A stretch of DNA of 64,000 nucleotides from Pseudopithomyces maydicus. Its lineage: Eukaryota; Ascomycota; Dothideomycetes; Pleosporales; Didymosphaeriaceae. The stretch is from positions 124,001 to 188,000 of the forward strand of contig JANTUC010000008.1 of NCBI GenBank assembly GCA_026873275.1, in the 5' to 3' direction. Each line of letters opens with the position of its first letter. The first letter of the stretch is position 1. The notes beneath the pieces were generated by a model. That model was not told where the DNA came from. It did not search any database and was given only the letters and a program-made list of their open reading frames with translations. Below, piece after piece: positions 10,663-22,142 of this stretch. The position numbers and the translations under genes are program-made.

Positions 10663-11734
10663 TAGTTGGTCGTTTAATTGGATGGGTGGTGTTACGGGAA
10701 ATGTTTGTGCAATGAGAGGAATGGGCTGGGTGTATTTGTGAGAGGTGTACAGCGTTAGTTTATGGAATTGTTAGGGTCGGATAAGGCGATTGTGATTTAG
10801 TTCCACAAAGTGATGGGTCTTTGGGAGGATGGTGGTGGTGCTTTTTTGGTTGGGGTTTCATGTTGGCGGAGGGTAGCACGAAGATGACGCACCACATGGA
10901 GATTTTATATACGACTAAGAGTAAATCTATAGCTTGCGCCGAGGGGCTAGTTGGTTTGACTGAGTAATTAGACAGATACATGATACTATCTCCAGATGGA
11001 TGACTAGGAGAACAACCTATATCTAAGTGAGTCGTCTCGTGCGCAGGTCCGGAGAAGGCTGCGGTTCTTGATCAGGACAGCTTTTCCTCAAAGGTCATGT
11101 ATGGGCTTGAGCGACTCTTTCGAAGTGTATGTACGAGCTACTAGAATGTTCGGTATCGTAAGAGACTCTGCGTCACTTCATGATTGACTCAGCTGCCAAG
11201 GTTACACAAACGGTGTTTTGTGTCATTATGCAAGTATCTGTGAAGGATTTTGGAATGACGATGCTTTCAAGAGTTGTTTTTGTACCAAGAAGAATGCCTC
11301 TGCAATGTGGAAGTAACAATAATTATTGGAACGGTTTTCTGCATGCATTGGGCATGTATGTTCGGTAGATTACCTACTCCAGAGGAAGATTTCACGTTAG
11401 TAAAGAAATCTACACTGTTCCATAAGTCACTGAGCTGACATAGTTGTATAATTAAGGCAGACTCATTCGAGCAGTCTACTTGAAAAGAAATAATCGTCAA
11501 ACAGTTAGCTACAAGACAAAACTCACGGCTATGAGTCTCGATAATCAAATATGACTGACTCCTAGTGACGCTTGGTAAAATCTCTGACTCAACTGACCAT
11601 AGTACGAGTCGATTCAGTCAAGTATGAAAGAAGTAGGAATATCGAGATCTCAATCTTGCAACTACAACCAACTTCATTCTTCTTTTTCAGAAATTATCCT
11701 CTCTTTGTTCAAACAACCAAGACCTGCAGCAGCA

Positions 11735-12236
11735 ATGCCAACCCCAACCTCCCCGCCGGGAGCGACGAAACAACAACTCAAAGCCTGTACAAAAACATGA
11801 CGAGAGACCAGAAATCAGTTATTAGTTTCTGGGAAATGATCCGAGAGAGACCGACAACGAAAACCTCAGCCGACATATCGAGGATACATCTCGACCTTAT
11901 TCCTCTGCCTCCCGACGATGGAAAAGAACGGCAGAAAGCTTTTTATCTTCTTCAAAATGAACACGAGGAGCTTAGGTCCGAGAACTATGGCAGAAAATAC
12001 TTCAAAGACTGTCCGAAACTACCAGACGATGTTGTATCGTGGCTCGTCGGCTGTGCAGTAAAAAGGGGTGCGATATGGACGAAATTGTAAGACGCTTCGG
12101 TAAAGAACAGGATGGGCTTGGAGAGATGATGCGAGCGGAGAAGAAAAGGCAGGAAGAAGGCGAAGCTAGTGAGAAGGCTAAATTGGAGGAAGAGAAGAAT
12201 GTCAAAAAGGATGGGAAAGCTTCTTCAGACACATAG
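11735..12236 (+). CDS. Orphan protein, about 167 aa, two frame breaks
   Basis: I do not recognise this gene. Three frames join into one plausible protein if two A5 runs (11791-11795 and 12060-12064) are each one base short. It would start at the ATG at 11735, which follows a CAGCAGCA context, and end at 12236 with 167 residues. The middle holds a compact segment (SVISFWEMIRERP to about KLPDDVVSWLVG). The C-terminal 60 residues are a highly charged E/K/R-rich helix. Without the correction, the longest piece runs 11572-12090 and a second piece starts near 12072. The gene lies alone in an empty accessory stretch, so it may be lineage-specific or a decaying pseudogene. The other small orphan at 13.9-14.5 kb shows a similar style but no clear similarity. 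Confidence 0.45.
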
Positions 12237-13912
12237 TATGTCTTCTTGCATTTCACTGATTGCAATCAGTTGACTTGCTTTGTTGCTTTGTATTCCTTCT
12301 TGTTGCTTCTTCTTATCAAAACTCCAGAATTATCAAGAAATCATCCCAAGAAATTGGGTTCATTGCCAAACAATTGCACTAGATGGAGTGAACAGTGAGC
12401 TTTTCTATCAGGACACGTGAATACATGCCCGTAAGATATAGCTGTTATCCCATGGTTACACATGATTTTCTGGCTGAAAGGATTTATCCAGAGGCAAGAC
12501 CCGCTTCAGACCTATCGATACCATCCATGGAATTTCAGAGGAAGGGATGTGTGAGGATGTGATGTCTTCCGCTATTGTATTGTGTACTGGACTTGAGATT
12601 CAGCAAGCTCTTGGATTCTAGCGAAAATATGGGCAAGGTAATCGGCGCTAGCCTCATGCTACCGCATAACTGCATTGAGCGAATACCAATATGTCGCTCT
12701 CTTTCCAAGACAAGATAGGTGTGACAGTTATGTGGTTTTCTTGTGGGATATGAGTGAGGAGTTACCGGTTACTGGTGTAAAACTAGTGTAGTCATTCGTT
12801 GCACAAGCCCTCATACGACCTGAACGGCCCGTTACCCGAAATAGAGAATGAGTCACCTTTGATGATCTAAGAGCCCTATACACTCATGTCTATGAAGCAA
12901 AATTAACATAGCAAATAGACAGTGTTCTTGCCTTAGCAAAAGAGTGTTTCTCTGGGTGTAGACTCTTCTTTAGGACTGAACCCCATTTTCACCGCTATCG
13001 TTATCGCAGATGGCAGATTATTGAATCGATGTGAGTGAAACTTTGCTAGACCTAAATTTATGACTGTGATCTGCCCACGTTAATAGGAAATGACATTCTC
13101 AACAGCGTAAGACAATACACCCAGACAGTAGATATCCAGACAACGATTTGAAAGCGAGTAGCATTGAAGCCCCTAAAACTTCAATCATCCTAACGTCCTA
13201 GTCAAGGCTTGTCTACCTCAGACCCAGGTTTATGTGCATATTCGTCTATGGAATAGAGAATAGTCTTTACTTCATCGCTGTTACTCTACGATGCCTGATG
13301 CTAATACATCGTAGGTACTTCATTTATCAATTCAGAACAACCCGAAATTGTACCACTTTCAGATTTCAACTCAACACACTCACACAGAAGATTAAGTTCG
13401 GCAACATTAAAATAGTGTTTGCTAGCAATATCTCTAATAGCGATGGATTTCAGAGAGCGTTTTATCAAATTAATTGCCATGCAAGATATACATTACGCGT
13501 TGGAGTGCAGATAAAATCATCGAACATATAGCACAAACACAGAGAACTATATGTTATCCGTAGATTAGGAGATTCAAAAAATACAGAGGTGAACTCACAG
13601 TGTGTACCACAAATGAGTAAGTATACATGACCAACAGATTGCTGCACCCAATACTTATGAGAAACAAATATAGTAATGAGATTGAAAATCAGTGGTCCAA
13701 AAAACTAAGAACATGATCCAAAACAGCAAACCAAAACAGCAGACCAAAACAGAAAGCCAAAGAAAACAAGAAAAGAAAACCAACTCCAGACATACAATAC
13801 AACACCCCACCCAGGAAAGAGAAAATCCTCGATCTGGCTTCCTCCGCATTGTCTCCATTAAGTCCTACATCAAACTGCCAACTGACCGTATTCCAACTGC
13901 CGCATGTCTTCT
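12237..13912. other. Spacer, no gene seen
   Basis: About 1.7 kb of moderately AT-rich sequence between two small orphan genes. Only short frames are open and none has family features. No repeat structure was noticed. Confidence 0.4.
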
Positions 13913-14491
13913 TCAAAATTGCCCACCGGTGACTATGTTCTCCATGTCCTCTATATCCTCCTTTGTTATTCCATCATTTTCCAGCTCCGCTCTGAGTTTT
14001 TCGTCATCCACCTCATCCAACAGGTGTTGGAACTGTCGCTGACGCATCTCGTGTCGTTGTTTATTTCCGCGCTGTCTCAGGGCCTTGAAAAGCTTTTCCA
14101 GTCCGTTGATCCTGTCTTCACTGTATTTGGCTTTTTGGAAAACACCCTCCAACAGATCTTTCCATGTGAGTTTGAGATCTTCGCAGATGATCACAAGGGT
14201 ACACTCAGCCGGTCTGAGAGATTCTCTATCCACACCATTCTCATCTATCATCAAGTCCTTATATCCATCATACCAGTCTGCGTCGTGAAGAATGCCTTCG
14301 AACTTTTGGCGTCTCTGGTTGATGTCGTCTTGGGTGTAGGTCTCGTTGCTTGCTGGGTCCTTCTTCAACTTGAGGAATTCACCTCTGCTGATGGCGAGCA
14401 TGTACCAGTACTCGAGAACTGGAGTGATAACATGCTCTTGCCTGACCGGGTTGAGTGTTCTTTCACTGGAATCGGAGTCGTAACTCGTCAT
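13913..14491 (-). CDS. Orphan hydrophilic protein, 192 aa
   Basis: This is a single-exon frame of 192 residues from the ATG at 14491. It has no domain I recognise, no signal peptide and no membrane segment. The sequence is rich in D, E, K and R and predicted mostly helical, with a segment KLTWKDLLEGVFQKAKYSED in the middle and a C-terminal amphipathic region (RQFQHLLDEVDDEKLRAELE). The frame is intact, but the surroundings are gene-poor and the protein is probably restricted to close relatives. It could encode a small intracellular regulator; nothing in the sequence proves this. Confidence 0.5.
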   Translation of the reverse strand: MTSYDSDSSERTLNPVRQEHVITPVLEYWYMLAISRGEFLKLKKDPASNETYTQDDINQRRQKFEGILHDADWYDGYKDLMIDENGVDRESLRPAECTLVIICEDLKLTWKDLLEGVFQKAKYSEDRINGLEKLFKALRQRGNKQRHEMRQRQFQHLLDEVDDEKLRAELENDGITKEDIEDMENIVTGGQF

Positions 14492-17400
14492 GCGTTGCGA
14501 CGGTCCTGGATATAAGGATGTCGGGATCTCAGAGATGTATTTGGTGGAGCAGCTTCGGTAACAGTGATTGCGGAAAGAATTTGATGAATGAGTGTGTGGT
14601 TTGGAAAGGATATTTCGAGGTAATCGTAAATGTGGTTTTGGAAAGAGCTTTGAACAAGTGGAGAAGGTAGTTTTGAAAGGAGCTTTGAATAGGTAGTAGA
14701 TATGATTGCGGAAGGAGGTTGATGAAGTAGAAGTAGAGAAGAAATGCAGCTTATATAGACAATCAGGATTGAGTCACATAACATAGACTCAAAATGTTGA
14801 ATCATTCCCTCATAAAAGTAATCAGTTCATGGATGATTCTTGTGTTCTACACAGGCTTTGTGAGTAATGATTCTTCACTGGCTTGTCGGCATGGTTTTTT
14901 CAAGAACTTCATGACAATAATCGAATGACTGACTTGTCATTATCAGGATAAAGATAGGATCTTTTGAGCAGCAACTATTCAATAGAACGTCTAACTTTGC
15001 AGTCAAATCTGACCATTATCTAGTGTTATGGTATTTGAAAGAAGTCATAGTTGCTAAAAAAATGGCTAACAATGCTGTGTAGTCGTTAAACTGAGTAGGT
15101 TTCGCGATTCTTCTAAACAGATAAAAGTATTTACATAATTCAGCCCTCATACTTACAACAGGATGATAGAAATAGTTTCAAGTAAGCATGTCTAAGTGTT
15201 GCCTACCGCCAAAAGAGCCCAGATACCGGGAACCATCCACTTAAACCATTTCCTGTGTTGATATCTTTCCACGTCGTTGAATTATGAACTTTTACTATAT
15301 AGTCGAGTTATACAGAGTGTAAAGTGTACTCTGAAAGCCTGTGTTGGACATTACTGGGTTCTCTCCATTGATATCAAGGCCGAAACGTTCGATATTCTAG
15401 TTGACAGAAATGAAAGATAAATTGATATCTCTGAGCCAATATCTATCAACGATTCATCCAGTAAAAAGTAGTTCTAAGAGCCCCATGGTATGAATGTACC
15501 AATAAGTAATAATTTGGAATCATGTTAATGATGTGAAAATTTCTTGAAAAAAAAAAAAGAAGATAGCAATGCTTGCCATTAAATTGGATTGGATCTTTCT
15601 AGTTCTGCGAAAGTCTAAGGGAATCTAGATGCCTCGCCTCTGTATCTTTTTTCCTCTTATCTAAGTTTTCTCAGTACTCACTGAACGACTTTACCATACA
15701 TGTTGCCTGTCGATTGGAATCTTAGCAACTTTTGCAACTTCCCTTTAGACGTTTTCAAGCGAGATACTCCATACAAAATACGCCTGGTTTCTTCCAATTT
15801 ATTGAACAATCGTGGATTTTCATCAATTACACACAGGAAACGGCTTCTTTGAACTTCTCGTATAATTTACGTACGGTAGGTATCCTGGGGCCGGAAGTTA
15901 TGACCCCTGTGCTGGCCTCGAGCTAAAAGCGCCCAGGATTTGAGGAACGGCTCGTGTTTATTTGTGTACGTTTCTTGAGTAACGATTGAATCGCATCTGT
16001 GACGAGAGTGTTGTGCGGCGAGTATCACGGTTTTCTGCGTTTTAAAGAGCGATTACAGGTGTATTTATAGTATAGAATCAGATTGACAACCGTTTACTTA
16101 GATTTAGCTCAGTGAAAAATTTATCACTTTCTAGGCCAATATAGCATAGAGGTGGATGCGCTTGAACTTGTGTTCATACCTGTAAGCGGTTAAACATATT
16201 GTACTACAAGGTACAAAAGCCCTTGTCTCGCTTTTGTTGAACAATGTATTCGTAATTCTCAAAGCGATACCGGAGAGAGCGGATACCCACGTAACAATAG
16301 TATATTAGTGGTTACAAAAAACCTAACGTATAACCAATGTGGAAAGAGGTTCTAGAATATGTGTGGGCGTGAGTGCACTACAAAGAACAAGAATGGCATG
16401 ACTCACATATACACAGTAGAGTGGAGTAACAATACTAGCAAATACACTAGAGATTCCTCTATAAAGTATGCCAGCGACACGGACATCAATGCGCAAAACT
16501 GTAATCGATGCTGATACATGTTGAGTACAACCATTGTAACGTTCCTGTGTTAGTCAATTTCCGTGACTCAATAAATGGTGCAATTCACAGAATATCTTCC
16601 GATTGCACCGAGAAATAACCCACTTACGTGGAAGGCAAAGTCCGCGTACGGTGTCAAGGGCAAGATGGACGTTTTTTTTGACACAACCGCAGTTGTTTAA
16701 GAAGCTACGTGAGTGATGATATTCATGTGTATCTTATTACAGTATGACAAGGCACTCTACTAGATATTCTAACATCAGAGCCAATGCGTTAGACTAAGTT
16801 ACGCACCAGTCAACAGGAAGTGATAGCGCTGACGTTTATGACACAAAGCCAACTGTACCGCACGACTCTAAGATTACGATACCTGATTCATCGATATCAT
16901 GACGCAAATGTCACTGATAAATACTCAATCGCACATCCATCGAACATGATACAAGAACTGGGCGTCAATAAATCTCAACGTGCTCATCACAATAATAGAC
17001 AAAACGTCGCAACCTTAGACATAATAAGTTTAGACCGTCACTGTCTTGCGTACCTGCACTATTGTACATGATACCCTGCACTGGACGTGTGACTACATGA
17101 ACGCGTTGTTGATTGGCTGTGCCGTATTTCGTATTCGTATCCCGATGGGGGCTTACCTTTTGGCTTGGCGAAGTTTCGCCCGATGCAACTGTTGCGAAGA
17201 GCACAACCATGAACCGGTAGATTGGTATCCAGACACGAAATATTGTCACATAACTCTCCAGTAGTCTGAATCTGACACCACTGCAGCGCTGTTGACTATA
17301 TGTGTCAATGCATGAGAATGTGTATCGCTTTATCAACATCCCCAGACGAGGACAAAAATAGGCTCTCTACTGCCTCCTGTAAAGAGGCGTTGTGCAGTCA

Positions 17401-17969
17401 TTCCAATTCGCTGCGGTTATTAGTCGCTGCACCCTTGCGATTATGGTCAGCTTGCCACTAAACGCGTGAAGCCAATCATGATTGACATTATCGCCGCGCC
17501 CGAGATCCTGGGTATCCGATACGAGCTCGGCAAGTTCAATGCTTAGGTAGTGCCAGCCTACATGGCGCAATTGAACATGCCAACGCTATCAGGCAGCAGA
17601 TATTTCTGGTTCTCAAACCCGACGCTAGGAACAATGGTGTGGCTCATAATCTAATCCCGTAAGGAAAGATCTTGGGAACATCGCAAGGCTGCGCCAGCAT
17701 ACAAGGTGGTTGGTCGCATGCCCTTGAATCCGATAGCTCAGGAACCAGGGATTTAGTTATGCCCCTTGTTATAGTAGTGAAGGCCTGTACGGAGCAATGG
17801 GATTTGGAAAACCCTAGTCGCTTGTGAGCTTCTGCTTGAGATAAGAACCGTGCCGCTCATGAACGCTGACAGAAGATGATTCTTGGTTTACAGTCAAATT
17901 TCCGGGTGAGACCAGCTTGGGTTACCAGTCTCTCAAAGCTATCACTCTATCCACTAGTAACGATCGCAA
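14492..17969. other. 3.5-kb gene desert
   Basis: No reading frame longer than about 120 codons and no family motif was seen on either strand. Composition is moderately AT-rich with no long simple repeats beyond an A run at about 15546. It may contain old, unrecognisable transposon remains. The right end holds the promoter of the membrane protein starting at 17970. Confidence 0.45.
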
Positions 17970-19954
17970 ATGCCGAAGAGTAAGATAATATTCACGGAGT
18001 CTGCTCCGGTCGATGCACATGAGCAACCGGCAGAGAAAAGCCACCATCAAAACCACAATTTCGTAGATGGATCTCTACTCACAGTCTGGCTATGGGCTCT
18101 CTGTGCACTGGCTCTGGTTATCCTCACCTCCATCTACGCTGGAAACTCAGCGCTTCTCGCCGGACACCAAAGCATAGGACGATCACCCAACCATGTCCTG
18201 CTCGTCTTGAGAGTTCTTTCAGAAATGGCAGGTCTCATGATGGCTACCACGATTGCCGGAACTCTCGAAGTAGTGCAATGGACACTGATCAGTCGGCAAG
18301 GAGGGAAGAAAGGCATGAGCTTTACTGATTACCTAGTTATGCACGCTGGTACCGGAGTGCCCGGTTTGATTCAACTAGCATTTGGTCGTGGTGTGCCCAA
18401 GATGAGCAGTCGCTTCTGGAGTATGGCTAGATTGGTAGGCATCGCGATGGTTCCGTTACTGAACGTCGTCATCATGAGTGAGTCTGATTTCCTCATGATC
18501 AACATGTCGCTGATGGCTTTGCAGGTGACGTGAGCACCGCAATCACGTACGACAAACTTACCGATACTGCTCCTGTGCTTGGATATGGCGTCGGTACATT
18601 CAATGCGTCATTGGCTGCAATTTGGCACCCCATGGCCGACTTACTGTTCTCGACCAACTTCATGTACTTCCTGTCCGACACATCGCGCGTAATCGACATC
18701 ACCCCCGCTGAGGCACGGGATCGTTGCAACAATGGACATGATGGTTGCACTGTATCATATTATGTGTCAGGTGGAAGCGGGGACTTTGCTCCTGCGTTGT
18801 TGGCGAGTGAAGGCTCACGGGGCGCGGATGCGTTTCTCGCTGAAGGGCAGCCAGGGTTTTTATTTGACTATACAGATGGAAGTGATGACTGGGTTTTCAC
18901 CAGTGATCACTGTAGTGTTTTTGGTGCCGACATCGCAGCCTGGGCACTGTGCCTCAAGGATGGTGATCGTGAGAACGAGATCCACGCGCGCCTCATCGAC
19001 TGTCCCGCCGACGTCGCTTCCGCGTTTCAGTGTCATAAGGCAACTGGTTGGTTGAAGAACAAGGGATTCTCGACATCTTTGGATCTGTGGTATCGGTAAG
19101 TGTTGAACTAGAGAATCACTTACTGCATGACTAATGATACTGACTGCCTCTGTTACAGCTCAGCCCAGGTCTCTTACAGTCGAGTCAACGACTCTATCCT
19201 TTCACATTCTTTTGAGGACTCACCACCGAAAACTCCAACTACGATACCGGCTTCTGAGCTGCTGACTGCCTTCACTCTCGTCTTCAAGTCGTCCAACCGG
19301 GCTAGCCCATTTGCTAACGCTCTCACACTTTTGGGTGTAGGTAACAACACTGCCGCTACCCCCATATACGCATGGTGGTATTTCCACGGGGCATCACGAT
19401 TAGCAGGCAGCGATTCCGCCGCTCGGAGACGAGGTATAAGCGGTTTGCAATCCATGCTTGCTATCGCAATTTATCATTGTCAGCCTAAAGCGTTCGGTGA
19501 GATCCGCGACCTTGGATACGATAACACCACGAGCGTTGGAAAGGCAATCCTGGCATCATTTCCAACAGGTGTCCAGGGTACTCCTGTCTTTCCAGCTGCG
19601 CTGAGGTATATCATCGTCATAGAGCATGGCACACTAATCGCATACATCGTCCTGGGCGGAGTCACCCTTGTGCTTTGCTTCGTCGCCTTGGCAGTGGTGA
19701 CTTTTGTGGCACCGAGTTCTAGGAAGAGTAGTTGGACGTCATTTCCTATCTTGGACTTCTTGTCAAAGTGCGAGGTTGTTGAGAAGGAACAGGATAATCG
19801 GCAAAGCATTGTGTCGATGGATGACTTTCACAATCAAGAAGGTGAAAGAGGACAGCAAGGTATACGTGTCCAGGAGACAGTGCGTCTACGTGTGGTTTTG
19901 GCGGAGTCAAACACACGGCACAGCACCTCAAGAGGCCGCCGGTTGGTGCCATGA
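17970..19954 (+). CDS. Multi-pass membrane protein of unknown function
   Basis: Three exons (17970-18477, 18525-19095, 19159-19954) join in phase to 624 residues. Introns of 47 and 63 bp have GTGAGT/GTAAGT donors. The protein has a short cytosolic start, a hydrophobic segment at about residues 36-56, and further hydrophobic stretches near 75-95 and 145-165. A long, probably extracytosolic domain with cysteines and several N-glycosylation motifs follows (about residues 170-535). A strong membrane segment lies near 550-575, ahead of a charged cytosolic tail. This layout is common among uncharacterised Pezizomycotina plasma-membrane proteins; no catalytic motif is visible. The gene ends about 90 bp before the AT-rich repeat block, so it sits at a repeat border, where accessory genes are often lost or altered. 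Transcription probably runs toward that block. Confidence 0.75.
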
Positions 19955-20040
19955 TCTCGAACAAAAGAGGGAACATGCAGAAGTTGAGTACAGAGAAATC
20001 GAGGCTCGGCCGAATAATTATTCAGTAGCTAACGAGTTTC

Positions 20041-21133
20041 CTTATCGGTCCACTAATAGTGGCGCCCCTTTAGGGCGTTATCTGTGTCCTAGTATAATTA
20101 TCACCCTTTTTATACTAGGTATAAATAATATTATAAAATTATTTTATTTATTTTTATTTAAATATAGTATTCTTTACTTCTTTTTTATATTTATTAATTA
20201 TAATTATCTACTAGTATATAGACGCCCTATATATAAATTAATAATAATTAATATTTATTTAAAGTAGTTATATAGTGCTTCCTAATTTTTTAAATTATTT
20301 AATATTAAATAATTACTTTAAGCAATAATTTTAAGAATATAATATCAATTTTATTTATTAATTTTATTATAAAATTTAAATATTTTTTAAAATTTCCCCC
20401 TTTTTTATTTTTTACTTAATTATAAGCTCTTTTAGCTTAATTATTTATTTTATAATAAAATTATACTCTAAGTATATAGCAGTAATATACTATATTAAAA
20501 AATATATTTTAATTATTTAATTTATAGTTAAGGTAACCTCTCTATAAGACTTAGTAAAAATTACTAAATTAAAAATACTATTTTAAAGGCCTTTAGCTAC
20601 TAAATTAGCTAGTTTAAAATATTTAAAAAATTATAATAATTTTATAATTTTAATAGCTTATATATAGGCAATATTATTTAATATATTTTTAAATATAAAT
20701 AGTTAAGATTTAGTAGTTATTTTAATTTTAATATATAAAATAATAAAAATAATTAATAAATAATTATTAGTAAAGGCCCTATTTTATATTAAATTATATA
20801 TATACTTTACTACACAGATATAATAATAATAAAAGAAAAAAATAATTTAAATACTATATAAATATAATATTATTATACTTATATAATACTTAGCCTTTAA
20901 AAAATAGTTAAAATATTAAAGCTTTAATATTATAAAATAATTAAAAGGATATAATTAGATTAATTTAATAATAATTTAAGTAAAATAAAATATTTTTACT
21001 TACTAATTTTTATATATTATATTTTTCTACTATTTAGTAGAGAGACACTCTTTTATTAATTATTTTTATAACGTCTAGTTAACTAACTGGACACCTTTTT
21101 ACCATTCTATAAAATATTAGTCCACTAAAGGGC
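20041..21133. mobile_element. AT-rich block, probably a RIP-degraded element
   Basis: Base composition changes abruptly here: most of 20100-21060 consists of A and T only, with long AAT/TTA strings and no coding frame. Such blocks in ascomycetes usually come from repeat-induced point mutation of transposons. The left edge carries two short palindromes (CCACTAATAGTGG at about 20048 and CGCCCCTTTAGGGCG at about 20063). The right edge carries GTCCACTAAAGGGC, so the ends look like weak inverted repeats built on CCCTTTAG. The right 70 bp (21041-21110) resembles sequences at 55.2 and 63.2 kb that are less AT-rich. The element class cannot be named because no transposase remains. Confidence 0.65.
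21041..21110 (+). repeat. Dispersed repeat R2, AT-biased copy
   Basis: This segment shares the order AGAGACACTCTTTT, then AGTTAACT, then GGACACCTTTTTACCATT with the copy at 63237-63310 and, less well, the minus-strand copy at 55201-55270. Differences are largely C-to-T and G-to-A, as expected if this copy was hit by RIP. Confidence 0.6.
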
Positions 21134-22142
21134 TTGTTTCCATGATCAGTTCAAGGACTGAGGTCTGAATAAGTTGTACGCTAGCCCAAAACAGTCATGT
21201 ATTGTTAAGGTAACACAAATATCATCATGAGTCATCAACACACGAATGTAGTGGTATGGCTTGGTTTTCTATGAACCCATCGAAAGCATGAATGTGTCGT
21301 TCCTTTTTCGACCGTGCATGTCCAAGCCACGGGGCGTGGCTTGGGGTCTAAACGTGATATGACGGCTGGAGGTGTGTATATAGCCCGATCGTGGTGCTTT
21401 GTAATAGTATAATGTATTAATAGGAGTGCTAGGGTGAGCTGTGGTTTATATATACTGTAGGAAAGAGGTTTAATGCAGTACTTGCTATGTATAGATGAAA
21501 TTGTTTTCTGGGAGAGGGTTGCATGTGGAAAGGAAAAGATGTGATCGTCAGACCTTGTTCTGGGGAGGTGGTAATAGAGACGGAATACGGGTGAGCGAGA
21601 AGCATGCGGTGCACGAGGGTTAGAGTATAAGCGAAGCTGTTGTCAAGGTTATAGTGGTAAGTGTGTAAGAGCAGGTAGGGTTTTACTTCCTTTACTAAAC
21701 TTCATTTTGTCTCCATGTACAGGGCGCGGAATAACATACAAGTATTAATTAAGAAGTTTCTTTATTTAATAATAGAACGAGGTGGCGTTAACTAAAAGAT
21801 ACGTGTCTGGTGATAGCAGATATGGCTGAGTGTGGATTCAAAGTATGTTTATGACGACTATACCTATTGCATTGTTTGCATATGACTCTTTATCTACAGG
21901 AAACTCGTTTTACATACAACAATATTAATTGAGCTCGATATTTTGCGTTTCGTTGGGAATTAGAATTATTCGCACTTTGTATCGTCCATTGTATTCGAGT
22001 GTCGAGGAGGGTTATAAACTCCCTGAAGTGCTCTTGTAGGATCATTACAGTAGCAACTATATAATGCTAGGTGATATTATAAGATAAGGTAAGAGGGACT
22101 GATCTTAGAAATATCTAAACGGTGTAGAAATGTGTTGTCCAT
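21134..22142. other. Spacer, no gene seen
   Basis: One kilobase between the AT-rich block and the peptidase gene. Two similar short stretches occur (around 21733 and 21908, both with ACATACAA followed by ATTAATT). No coding feature is visible. Confidence 0.4.

Larger units (their letters stand above)
9297..11734. other. Gene-free spacer rich in short repeats
   Basis: No gene can be supported in these 2.4 kb. The stretch contains OST3 3' sequence, a CTATC run (about 9707-9725), a GGTT run (9981-10013), a TA run (10063-10086), a dispersed element with direct repeats (10271-10402) and a local duplication (10403-10504 and 10561-10662). The rest shows no feature. Confidence 0.5.
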
